The notes: generated by a model not told the origin, from the sequence alone. A stretch of DNA of 6,073 nt from Anaerolineales bacterium (GCA_947503585.1 CANNEJ010000108.1:1-6073); one strand, 5' to 3'; positions 1 to 5,977 are shown, counted from the stretch's first letter. Numbers and translations: made by a program.

Positions 1-884
1 GCGGGCAGCAGCTGCGCATCCACGACGGCAACATCCGTGTTTGCAATCACGGCGCGGGCAGCAATCACCTCCCCGCTGGCCAGCCGCACGCCCGCCACGC
101 GCTGCCGCTTTTGATGCGGATGCAGCTCAATGGCAGTGACCGCAGCACCAGTGCGAATCTCCACCCCCAGCTTCCGCGCCACACCTGCCAGCGCGGTGGC
201 AATCGCATACACACCGCCGCGCGGATACCACACCCCGCCATTCAATTCCACATGCGCCACCACTGAAAGCAGGGCGGTTGCCTGGTACGGGCTGGCGCCC
301 ACATAGGTGGCAAAGCGCCCCAGCAGCTGGCGCAAATGGGGATGCTGCACATGCGCGCAGATAGCAGCCTGCATGCTGCGCAAGGCCTGCCCGCCCGCAA
401 AGACCGCATCCGCAACCGATACCTGCCGCAGGCTGGCAAACGCCGGTGGCGGCCCAAACGTGAACACTGGCGCGGTGATGTTATACAGGCGCGCTGCATA
501 CGCCAGATACTTTTGGTAGCCGGCCACATCGCGTTCATTCAGGCGCGCAATTTGCGCGAGCGTGTCCGGCAAGCTGCGCGCAATGTCCAGCGTACTGCCA
601 TCCGCAAAAAAGTAGCGCGTCAGCGGATCAACCGGCAGCAGTTCCAAGTGGTCTTGCATGCGCTGCCCGGCTGCGACGAACAAATCTTCGAGTACCGCGC
701 GCATGGTGATTACGGACGGGCCGGTGTCAAAACGAAAACCGGCAGCGCGCACCTCGGACATTTTTCCGCCGACGGCTGCGTTGCGCTCCAGCACCAGCAC
801 GCGCTGCCCGGCCGCAGCCAGCCGGATGGCGGCAGCCAGCCCGCCCATGCCGGCACCAATCACCACTGTGTCAGGCGCTGGCAT
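1..884 (-). CDS. Phytoene desaturase-family FAD oxidoreductase (CrtI/CrtD-like), 3' end outside window
   Basis: The enzyme is predicted to introduce double bonds into a carotenoid chain at the membrane, using FAD. I translated the minus strand from 884 to the window edge and found 294 open codons. The N-terminus has a dinucleotide-binding fold: GAGMGG at residues 10-15, the ribose-binding Glu33 after the second strand, and VGGK at 38-41. It continues with GFRFDTGPSVITM at 49-61, RFATYVGASPYQ at 190-201 and GGVWYPRGGVY at 216-226, as expected for this family. The 'GPSVITM' and 'ATYVG.SP' segments resemble CrtD-type 3,4-desaturases more than classical CrtI. That choice fits the CruF hydratase in the same operon but is inference. 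The start ATG (882-884) overlaps the upstream glycosyltransferase by 14 bases and has GGAAGGGG (892-899) seven bases before it. The C-terminal third lies outside the window, so substrate assignment stays open. Confidence 0.92.
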   Translation of the reverse strand, partial: MPAPDTVVIGAGMGGLAAAIRLAAAGQRVLVLERNAAVGGKMSEVRAAGFRFDTGPSVITMRAVLEDLFVAAGQRMQDHLELLPVDPLTRYFFADGSTLDIARSLPDTLAQIARLNERDVAGYQKYLAYAARLYNITAPVFTFGPPPAFASLRQVSVADAVFAGGQALRSMQAAICAHVQHPHLRQLLGRFATYVGASPYQATALLSVVAHVELNGGVWYPRGGVYAIATALAGVARKLGVEIRTGAAVTAIELHPHQKRQRVAGVRLASGEVIAARAVIANTDVAVVDAQLLP

Positions 885-2028
885 AGGTGCGCCCCTTCCA
901 ATTTGCGCCACCGCGCCAGTGCCACTGCAATGCCCGCAGCGCAACCACCGTCATTAGCAGCGCGGACAGCGGCATCAGCAGTGCATCCCAAACGCGCTGG
1001 CGCGAGAAGGCAGCCGTCAGCGCGCGCACGCCTATTCCCAGCGCGCTTAGCAGCAGCGCCAGCAGCGGATACCCCGGCAGCGGAGCTAGCCAGCCCAGCA
1101 GCAGCCAAACCGGCGGCAGCACAAACACCGCGCAGTGCAGCAGCGTGGACAGCAGCAGCGCCACAGTACCGCCATGCCCGGCGCGAATGTTTTTTGCAAA
1201 GCCATCGCGCACGGTGCTCCAGTTTGTGTACATGCGCGTGCGCACCAGGCCGTTGCCGTCCGCCATGCGCAGCTGCAGGCGGTTGTGCTTGATGGCGTAC
1301 GCGAAGGCCATGTCTTCCACAATGTTGGCGCGCACAGCTGCATGCCCGCCGCTGCGCAAGTAGGCACTGCGCCGGAATGCAAGGCACTGGCCATTGGCTG
1401 CCGCAAACACCGGCCACGGCAGGTAATGCACCGCCAGCAGCGGCAGATACGCCAGCACGGCCAGCGCAATCAATGGCACCAGCAGGCGCTCCGCCCAGGT
1501 GTCCGTTTGCTGCGTGGGCCATACCGTAAGTAAGTCCGCGTTCAGGGCTTGCATTGAATTGGCAAGCGCAGCCAGCGCCGGCGGCTCCCAGGTTACGTCT
1601 GCATCCGTAAAGACCAGGATGCTGCCCTGCGCTGCATCTGCCAGCTGCTGGCAGGCATAGTTTTTTCCCAGCCAACCAGCCGGCAAAGGCAGCCCCGTCA
1701 GGACGCGCACACGCACATCGCCGGCAGCCGCAGCGAGCGCTGCGGCGTGCGTGCCGTCCGTCGATTGGTCATCGAGCAGCAGCAGCTCAAAGTTTGAATG
1801 CGTTTGCGCGCGCCAGGCACGGACCGTGCGGGCGATGCCGTCCACCTCGTTGCGCATTGGAATGCAGACCGAAATGCGCCCGAGCGCAGCGCTGGCAGCC
1901 GCATCAGTTGCGGGCGCAACCGGCGCGTTGAGGCGCGGAAACGTCAACACATTCAACAAAGCCGTGAGGCCAAACACCAATAACGCCACGGCAACCAGCG
2001 CCACCAATACATTGAAAGCAGCCAACAT
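871..2028 (-). CDS. Family 2 glycosyltransferase, CruG/CruC-like carotenoid glycosyltransferase
   Basis: This 385-residue membrane-bound GT-A enzyme is predicted to move a sugar from a nucleotide sugar to a hydroxylated carotenoid at the cytoplasmic face. Residues 4-29 form a hydrophobic anchor. The catalytic domain follows, with PMRNE at 57-61, DDQSTDGT at 86-93, the metal-binding TDADV at 141-145, NGQCLAFR at 212-219 and the VED acid motif at 237-239. Several hydrophobic segments follow at about 287-366, and WKGRTY sits near the C-terminus at 377-382. The NGQ, VED and WKGR.Y combination is typical of carotenoid and hopanoid-associated family 2 enzymes. The carotenoid role comes from its position between CruF and a phytoene desaturase-family gene. 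It starts 4 bases after the acyltransferase stop without a clear ribosome-binding site, which suggests translational coupling. The sugar donor cannot be read from the sequence. Confidence 0.9.
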   Translation of the reverse strand: MLAAFNVLVALVAVALLVFGLTALLNVLTFPRLNAPVAPATDAAASAALGRISVCIPMRNEVDGIARTVRAWRAQTHSNFELLLLDDQSTDGTHAAALAAAAGDVRVRVLTGLPLPAGWLGKNYACQQLADAAQGSILVFTDADVTWEPPALAALANSMQALNADLLTVWPTQQTDTWAERLLVPLIALAVLAYLPLLAVHYLPWPVFAAANGQCLAFRRSAYLRSGGHAAVRANIVEDMAFAYAIKHNRLQLRMADGNGLVRTRMYTNWSTVRDGFAKNIRAGHGGTVALLLSTLLHCAVFVLPPVWLLLGWLAPLPGYPLLALLLSALGIGVRALTAAFSRQRVWDALLMPLSALLMTVVALRALQWHWRGGANWKGRTYASA

Positions 2029-2032
2029 GGCG

Positions 2033-2650
2033 TCAGGACAGCCAGCGCTTTACCCAGCCGCGCAGCGCAACCGGGCGCCCAAAATCTGCGCGATGCTTTG
2101 CCAGCAGCACAATGCACATAATGCCCCATGCCGCCAGCAGCACACTGTCCGGCTGCACCAGCGCCAAATATGCACCCATTGCGAGCAGCGCAGTCAGCAC
2201 TGCCAGCCCGGGATTGTCCATCGTAATGTAAGCGCCCAAGAGCGCAACGCTTGCCACGAAAGGCACCCGCCACAGCGTCAATCCGATCCAGATTCCCAGC
2301 GAGACCGACAGCGACTTGCCACCGCGAAAGTTGAGGAAGGGCGAAAACGCGCTGCCCGCCAGCGGCGCCAGCGCCACCAAAAGCAGCGGCAGGCCGCGAT
2401 AGGCAAACACATAATGCGCCAGCCCCACGGGCAGTGCGCCTTTGGAAATATCAAGCATGAACGCAGGCAGGCCAACGCGCCAGCCGCCCAGGCGCAGCGC
2501 ATTGGTGGCACCCGGATTGTGGTCGCCGGCCTCGCGCACATCGCGCCCGGTCAGCCAGCGGCCCACCCACAGCGAAAGCGGCAGCGACCCGCAAAGCAAT
2601 GCAAACGCGGTCAGCGTCAACAATCCAATCAAGGGCGGCATCACCAACAT
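2033..2650 (-). CDS. plsY: PlsY-like membrane acyltransferase within the carotenoid operon
   Basis: The 205-residue integral membrane protein belongs to the PlsY family, whose housekeeping members acylate glycerol-3-phosphate from acyl-phosphate. Motif 1 is GSLPLSLWVG at 21-30 followed by RDVREAGDHNPGATN at 36-50. LDISKGALPV at 66-75 is also family-like. The glycine-rich motif reads GSAFSPFLNFRGGKS at 99-113, where the family usually has GH at the start and GGKG at the end. The last motif reads KHRADFGR at 185-192, where HRxN is usual, and the usual terminal glutamate is absent. Placement between a carotenoid hydratase and a carotenoid glycosyltransferase suggests it may acylate a carotenoid glycoside rather than make phospholipid, but that is inference. 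I chose ATG 2650 because AGGA (2657-2660) lies six bases upstream; ATG 2641 is the alternative. An in-frame extension towards 3430 is only antisense-free shadow of cruF. Confidence 0.87.
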   Translation of the reverse strand: MLVMPPLIGLLTLTAFALLCGSLPLSLWVGRWLTGRDVREAGDHNPGATNALRLGGWRVGLPAFMLDISKGALPVGLAHYVFAYRGLPLLLVALAPLAGSAFSPFLNFRGGKSLSVSLGIWIGLTLWRVPFVASVALLGAYITMDNPGLAVLTALLAMGAYLALVQPDSVLLAAWGIMCIVLLAKHRADFGRPVALRGWVKRWLS

Positions 2651-2656
2651 TTCAAG

Positions 2657-2660
2657 TCCT
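2657..2660 (-). promoter_or_regulatory. Ribosome binding site deciding the PlsY-like start
   Basis: AGGA on the minus strand lies six bases before ATG 2650. It supports this start over ATG 2641 and over upstream codons of the same open frame that lie inside cruF. Confidence 0.6.
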
Positions 2661-2697
2661 GGCCTTCGGCTGCGGTTGAGTGTTTGGGGGCAAAAGT

Positions 2698-3561
2698 TTA
2701 ATGTGCTGCGGTATCGGTCACAACCACGGCAGCGCGGCGCACGTAAGCCCACGCCAGCATGCTGCCCATGCCTGCCAGGCCAGCCACGCCCGGGCCAGCC
2801 AGCTGCCAGAACAAAAGCTGGCCGATAGTTTGCAGCGCGCAAGTGATGGCGTAGATCGTCAGCAACGGTGCCAGCGGCAGCCACCCCGGAGCCAGCAGCA
2901 GCGATACGCAAAACGCCACCAGCAGCCAGCCCGCAAAGTTGAGCAGCGGAATGCCAAAGTAAGCGCCGGGCACTGCCCACACCCACGCATTCCAAGCCAC
3001 CATTTGCGGATCCAAAAATAAATCCCAGGCGGTGAACGCCAGCGCTGCCACCGCAGCGCGGCGCAGGCGCGCGCGCCAGCCAGGCTCCGCGCCCACAATC
3101 ACAACCGCCATTGCCCACGCCGGCGGCATCATCATCAGCCACGCCAGCGGGATCAGCACCGGCACGCCCGCCAGCTGCGGCTGCAACAGTGGTGTGTAAT
3201 GGTAGGTGCCAAAAGGAAATCCGCTGGCTTGGCCGACGACTTCCACAACCCAGCCGAGCAACGGCACTGCCACGCCTGCCAGCAGCGCCTGCCGCCACAG
3301 GCCGGCACGCACAAGCACCAGCAGCACCGTAACTACCTGCGTAAGCACGCCGGCTTGCAGCGCTGCCAGCAGACCGGGTTGCCCCATTGTCCAAAGCGCA
3401 ATCGGCGTGGCCACAATCACCAGCACCCAAATACCCATGCTCACCAACACCAGCCGGTCACGCAGAATTTGGGCAAGCTGTGCAGCCAGCCAGTGCGCTT
3501 TAGCATCTGCGGGTGCCGGCTCAAGCGGAGAAGGTTGCATGCCGTACAAGTTTACGCGCAT
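2698..3561 (-). CDS. cruF: CruF-family carotenoid 1,2-hydratase (carotenoid biosynthesis protein, DUF422)
   Basis: CruF proteins add water to the terminal double bond of a psi-end carotenoid, giving a tertiary hydroxyl. Known members serve myxoxanthophyll synthesis in cyanobacteria, deinoxanthin in Deinococcus and bacterioruberin in haloarchaea. This 287-residue protein has about seven or eight hydrophobic segments between residues 36 and 274. The characteristic motifs are present in order: Glu107 with GFPFGTYHY at 114-122, GVPVLIPLAW at 132-141, WDLFLDP at 179-185 and YFGIPLLNFAGW at 201-212. It is the first gene of the carotenoid block, 47 bases ahead of the PlsY-like gene. The hydroxyl it makes is the natural target of the downstream glycosyltransferase. 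ATG 3561 is used here; ATG 3540 is possible, and neither has a strong ribosome-binding site. Family assignment is firm, the exact carotenoid substrate is not. Confidence 0.92.
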   Translation of the reverse strand: MRVNLYGMQPSPLEPAPADAKAHWLAAQLAQILRDRLVLVSMGIWVLVIVATPIALWTMGQPGLLAALQAGVLTQVVTVLLVLVRAGLWRQALLAGVAVPLLGWVVEVVGQASGFPFGTYHYTPLLQPQLAGVPVLIPLAWLMMMPPAWAMAVVIVGAEPGWRARLRRAAVAALAFTAWDLFLDPQMVAWNAWVWAVPGAYFGIPLLNFAGWLLVAFCVSLLLAPGWLPLAPLLTIYAITCALQTIGQLLFWQLAGPGVAGLAGMGSMLAWAYVRRAAVVVTDTAAH

Positions 3562-3760
3562 TGCACCGCGCGCCGCATAAAATTTGTCACCGCAATTTTC
3601 TGCGGCCCGCCCAATTGCACGCCTTTAAGCCGCTGCAAGTTGGTGCGCCCGGAGTAACCGACCCATGCCGATAAACACTTTGGGCATAGGCAGACCGGCC
3701 GGCTGCATGAATCCAGTCGGACTTTGCAGGTAAGTCGCTAAATCTAATTTGAGCGTCGAC
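3562..3760. other. Intergenic region between SGNH gene and cruF; possible decayed coding sequence
   Basis: I see no intact gene with a conventional start here. On the minus strand, one frame is open from 3765 to a TAA at 3625-3627, and another from 3737 to a TAA at 3552-3554. The second stop overlaps the first codons of cruF. A minus-strand hairpin can form between 3662-3669 and 3683-3690 (eight pairs, one G-U, 13-base loop), without a U-run. A weak five-pair hairpin (3749-3753 with 3760-3764) covers the SGNH stop codon. I found no convincing sigma-70 promoter for cruF: the AT-rich stretch near 3578-3590 has no well-spaced -35 box. Confidence 0.4.
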
Positions 3761-4771
3761 TCAATCTAGCTGTGAGGCCAGCTGCTCTGCAATAATGTGA
3801 TGCACAGTTGAATTGAAATGAGTGCCATTACGGTACTCCAGCCCATCCAGATGCTTCGCCTTCATAATTGAGTAAATATTAAGTGGTTGAAAGCCAACTT
3901 GAAGCGCCAACTCCACCAAAGCTGCTTGGGCTTCTTCAACTGGATAGTTTTCAAAAGAAATCATGAGTGGGAAAATTATCAATACAGGCGGTTTTGCGCT
4001 GTGCTTTGAGGCCAACGCCCTAAGTCTTAACAGCTGAGCCCGAACATCATCCCACCGCCGCTGAAAGGTCGGATTGTTTCTGTCGTAGTTTCTAACTTGG
4101 TCCGCGTAAAACTCATCCGGGTTCTGATTCGAGAGGCGCATCAACATTCCGGCTGATAAACGCTGCGTGTAGCTTCCCTTCGCCAGCGAAAATTGTACGA
4201 ACTTGCTTATGGTGAAAGCCGATGGGTCACCCGGTAAATCATCGTAGTTGAAACCAACTACAATCCGCTCCAACCGCACAGTGTCCGGCACCAGTTCAAG
4301 CAGAGTTGCATAGGCACCTAAAGATCCACCAGGAAAAGCCAGTACATGCACCTTTGCTAGAGGTCTCCTTTCTGACAATATTACTTCAAGTTGGCAGGGA
4401 AACGTATCCTTAGCCGCCACTCCAGTACCGTCTACAACCGAATCTCCAACGATCAAAATATCCGCCAAACCAAACAGACCAGTATTATCATAATTAGAGT
4501 AAAGCTGGAAGCCACTATTCAACCGAACGTAACAGCCAGGAACAAATTGTGGGGAAATGCCAGTGGACGCAGGTGCGGCCGCCGCAACTGCCTCTCCCGG
4601 ATCTGGCGCCTTGTTGGTTACAGCTCCTGTGGGTACAAGCTCCGCAGGAGGAACTCCTGAGGCCTCCGGAGTCGCAGCACTGCCAATAACGCGAGACGCC
4701 TGTATCGCATCAGCTGTGGGAATTTCTAAACTAGACGATGTCTGATTTTGGTCATTGCGTGCTAATTCCAA
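3761..4771 (-). CDS. SGNH/GDSL-type hydrolase with altered DxxH motif; start uncertain
   Basis: SGNH hydrolases are esterases, lipases or O-acyl-modifying enzymes with a Ser-His-Asp site. From TTG 4771 the protein has 336 residues. Residues 30-72 are rich in Ala, Pro and Gly and look like a flexible linker. The catalytic domain shows block I as VGDSVVDG at 108-115 (Ser111), a block II-like FPGGSLG at 146-152, GFNYDD with Asn175 in the block III position, and NGTHFN at 325-330 with His328. The usual Asp three residues before that His is Asn325. No ATG occurs before residue 209, well inside the catalytic domain. The frame is continuous back to the TAG ending the upstream membrane gene, so the start may be TTG, a non-standard codon, or lost. 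GC is low compared with the carotenoid genes, suggesting separate acquisition. The fold is clear; substrate is unknown. Confidence 0.75.
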   Translation of the reverse strand: MELARNDQNQTSSSLEIPTADAIQASRVIGSAATPEASGVPPAELVPTGAVTNKAPDPGEAVAAAAPASTGISPQFVPGCYVRLNSGFQLYSNYDNTGLFGLADILIVGDSVVDGTGVAAKDTFPCQLEVILSERRPLAKVHVLAFPGGSLGAYATLLELVPDTVRLERIVVGFNYDDLPGDPSAFTISKFVQFSLAKGSYTQRLSAGMLMRLSNQNPDEFYADQVRNYDRNNPTFQRRWDDVRAQLLRLRALASKHSAKPPVLIIFPLMISFENYPVEEAQAALVELALQVGFQPLNIYSIMKAKHLDGLEYRNGTHFNSTVHHIIAEQLASQLD

Positions 4772-4796
4772 GCCTACATCATCAATCGTAAACTGT

Positions 4797-4829
4797 AGCG
4801 TGGGCGCACGCTCAACGCTCCCTAGAGCG
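4797..4829 (-). terminator. Two tandem small hairpins between membrane gene and SGNH gene
   Basis: Just after the TAG at 4832-4834, two perfect stems follow each other on the minus strand. The first pairs 4825-4829 with 4816-4820 (five pairs, four-base loop). The second pairs 4807-4812 with 4797-4802 (AGCGTG with CACGCT, six pairs, loop CGCC). Only a short TTT follows nearby, so efficient intrinsic termination is doubtful. Attenuation, RNA processing or mRNA stability are alternatives. Confidence 0.35.
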
Positions 4830-4831
4830 GA

Positions 4832-5287
4832 CTAGCTCGTAAAGCGTTCCACACCCCAAGCAACAACATCTGTTGCCGAAAACGCAATCAATCCAACCGA
4901 AACTAAAATCACAGGCAATATTGAGTACTTGCGGTTTGCCTCAAAGAATTCAGCTCCAATTGTCAATAAGCCAAATCCAGCGGTGAGGCGGATTAGAGGC
5001 CATATCAACTCAATGCCTGCCACGGCCCGCATCTGCCCTTTGGCCAGCGTAAAAACAGTTGCGATGCAAATCAGAATTAGCACCGCACATTTTCCAAACA
5101 GGTGTCGTTTCTTTGCGAGCCAGTAAAAAGCTGGGAATGTGCAAACATTGATTAGGTGAAAGACAAACCATGAGGTTGAATATTTCCCAAGCACTGTTGC
5201 GGTTTCTGAATTTACTGTAAATCCAGCAATTACCGGGTACAAATACAACACAATCGGCAGCCATTGCAAAAGCTGGACGGTTTTCAT
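4832..5287 (-). CDS. Small multi-pass membrane protein of unknown function
   Basis: I do not recognise this 151-residue protein. It has four or five hydrophobic stretches at about 7-25, 38-55, 65-82, 91-110 and 121-141, with a charged loop (KKRHLFGK) at 59-66, so it should be an inner-membrane protein. ATG 5287 is the best start because it opens directly into the first membrane segment; an in-frame TTG at 5338 would add a 17-residue leader without supporting features. No strong ribosome-binding site is visible. It lies 57 bases after the 5345-5812 gene and is in the same frame as the SGNH gene, separated by a TAG and about 60 bases. GC is low like that of the SGNH gene (25 of 60 at 4921-4980). 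It may be a membrane partner, or the former N-terminal part, of the SGNH protein; this is inference. Confidence 0.7.
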   Translation of the reverse strand: MKTVQLLQWLPIVLYLYPVIAGFTVNSETATVLGKYSTSWFVFHLINVCTFPAFYWLAKKRHLFGKCAVLILICIATVFTLAKGQMRAVAGIELIWPLIRLTAGFGLLTIGAEFFEANRKYSILPVILVSVGLIAFSATDVVAWGVERFTS

Positions 5288-5309
5288 TTTGGTTTTTGCG
5301 CAAGTGCGC

Positions 5310-5329
5310 GCCACCGCGCCGCAGGTGGC
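5310..5329 (-). terminator. GC-rich hairpin after the 5345-5812 gene
   Basis: GCCACC (5324-5329 on the minus strand) can pair with GGTGGC (5310-5315) around an eight-base loop, 15 bases past the stop codon. No U-run follows, so it is a weak terminator candidate or a transcript-stabilising stem. Confidence 0.25.
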
Positions 5330-5344
5330 ATACAGCAACGTGGC

Positions 5345-5812
5345 TTAGCGCGCTGCGGGACGCACAAAGATGCGCATCCAAGCCGGAAAGAAGGTACTTA
5401 CAAGCGCAAGCGCCAGCACAGCAACCAGCACTGAGGGTGCGCGGCTCAACGAAAATGCTGTCCACGCCAGCACAATCCAGAAAAACATATTGGCCACAGC
5501 AACTGCATAAACCCATGTGGCGAACTTGTGCTGGTCATGGAAGAAACCCATCTCTTCAATTAATGGATGGTGTGCATCCGGCCGCATGCGCCAGCGCAAA
5601 AACACCACGGGCACCACATTGCCGACTGCCAAGCCCACCGCCCACGCCAGCATCGCCCAAGTTTGGGCATAGCGCGCATGCACTAAAAAGGTAAGCCAAA
5701 CGGCGAACAGGATGTTGCCTGTCGCGCCAATATAGACCACAATCGGAAAGCGGCCCATGTCGCGAAGGTCGTCCATTTCATCTAATTTTTTCGGGCGGCT
5801 GTGGTTGCGCAT
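5345..5812 (-). CDS. Uncharacterised four-helix membrane protein
   Basis: I do not recognise this 155-residue protein. A short basic and acidic N-terminus (residues 1-20) is followed by four likely membrane helices at about 22-44, 52-73, 98-118 and 126-146. The loop between helices 2 and 3 is the most distinctive part, with HHPLIEEMGFFHDQHKF at 81-97; its clustered His, Glu and Asp residues could bind a metal or cofactor, but no known motif is evident. I chose ATG 5812 because GAGG (5823-5826) lies ten bases upstream and a promoter-like pair is placed just before it. An in-frame extension to 6031 would run across the intergenic region and over the divergent gene, so it is rejected. It is the first minus-strand gene and may head the transcript reading into the downstream genes. 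Confidence 0.82.
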   Translation of the reverse strand: MRNHSRPKKLDEMDDLRDMGRFPIVVYIGATGNILFAVWLTFLVHARYAQTWAMLAWAVGLAVGNVVPVVFLRWRMRPDAHHPLIEEMGFFHDQHKFATWVYAVAVANMFFWIVLAWTAFSLSRAPSVLVAVLALALVSTFFPAWMRIFVRPAAR

Positions 5813-5836
5813 AAAATTATTGCCTCTGTGGCACGG

Positions 5837-5865
5837 AGTATAGCCAAGATCTCCGCGCCACCCAA
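5837..5865 (-). promoter_or_regulatory. Candidate sigma-70 promoter for the minus-strand genes
   Basis: On the minus strand TTGGGT (5860-5865) and TATACT (5837-5842) are separated by 17 bases. The -10 box matches the TATAAT consensus at five of six positions and the -35 box matches TTGACA at three. Transcription would start a few bases downstream, giving a short leader that contains GAGG before ATG 5812. Confidence 0.5.
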
Positions 5866-5916
5866 TGCAGTGCGAACCCAACATCACAGGCATGCTGCAC
5901 CGGCCACCCGCCTGCA

Positions 5917-5932
5917 GTAGAAGCGCTTCTAC
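5917..5932. promoter_or_regulatory. Perfect 16-base palindrome, candidate operator
   Basis: GTAGAAGCGCTTCTAC equals its own reverse complement. It sits inside the divergent intergenic region, 59 bases before the + strand gene and upstream of the minus-strand promoter candidate. This is the expected place for a dimeric regulator site shared by two divergent units. The symmetry has no spacer, so it is unlikely to be a terminator. No regulator gene is present in the window to assign it to. Confidence 0.4.
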
Positions 5933-5955
5933 CGTAAGTGTGCCGCGCAATTGCA

Positions 5956-5977
5956 AACTGCGCCGGCGCCAGTTTTT
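5956..5977 (+). terminator. Terminator-like hairpin in the leader of the + strand gene
   Basis: AACTGCG (5956-5962) can pair with CGCCAGTT (5967-5974) around a four-base loop with one bulged C, running into a TTTTT at 5973-5977 that partly belongs to the stem. It lies just upstream of the start codon, so it could act as an attenuator, or be chance. TTGCAA (5951-5956) and TTTTAG, 17 bases apart, form a weak alternative promoter reading of the same stretch. Confidence 0.2.

Noticed and set aside
336..1292. Long plus-strand open frame opposite the desaturase and glycosyltransferase
   Set aside because: High-GC antisense shadow; low-complexity Ala/Arg/Pro sequence with no motif, while the opposite strand encodes two clear enzymes.
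1751..2701. Long plus-strand open frame opposite the glycosyltransferase and PlsY-like gene
   Set aside because: Gln/Arg/His-rich shadow sequence; the minus strand carries conserved motifs throughout.
2651..3430. Upstream half of the long minus-strand open frame that includes the PlsY-like gene
   Set aside because: It overlaps cruF in another frame, is rich in Gly, Ala and Arg without family motifs, and the PlsY start with a ribosome-binding site lies at 2650.
3562..3620. Sigma-70 promoter directly upstream of cruF
   Set aside because: TTTTAT and TTGGGC-like boxes exist but their spacing is wrong for a functional pair.
3199..3657. Plus-strand open frame across the cruF 5' end and the intergenic region
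   Set aside because: Mostly antisense of cruF, His/Gln/Arg-rich, no motif or ribosome-binding site.
3562..3760. Integron attC site or attachment site in the gap
   Set aside because: GTTGG and YYAAC-like bits are present but the paired core sites are not complete, and no integrase or flanking direct repeat was found.
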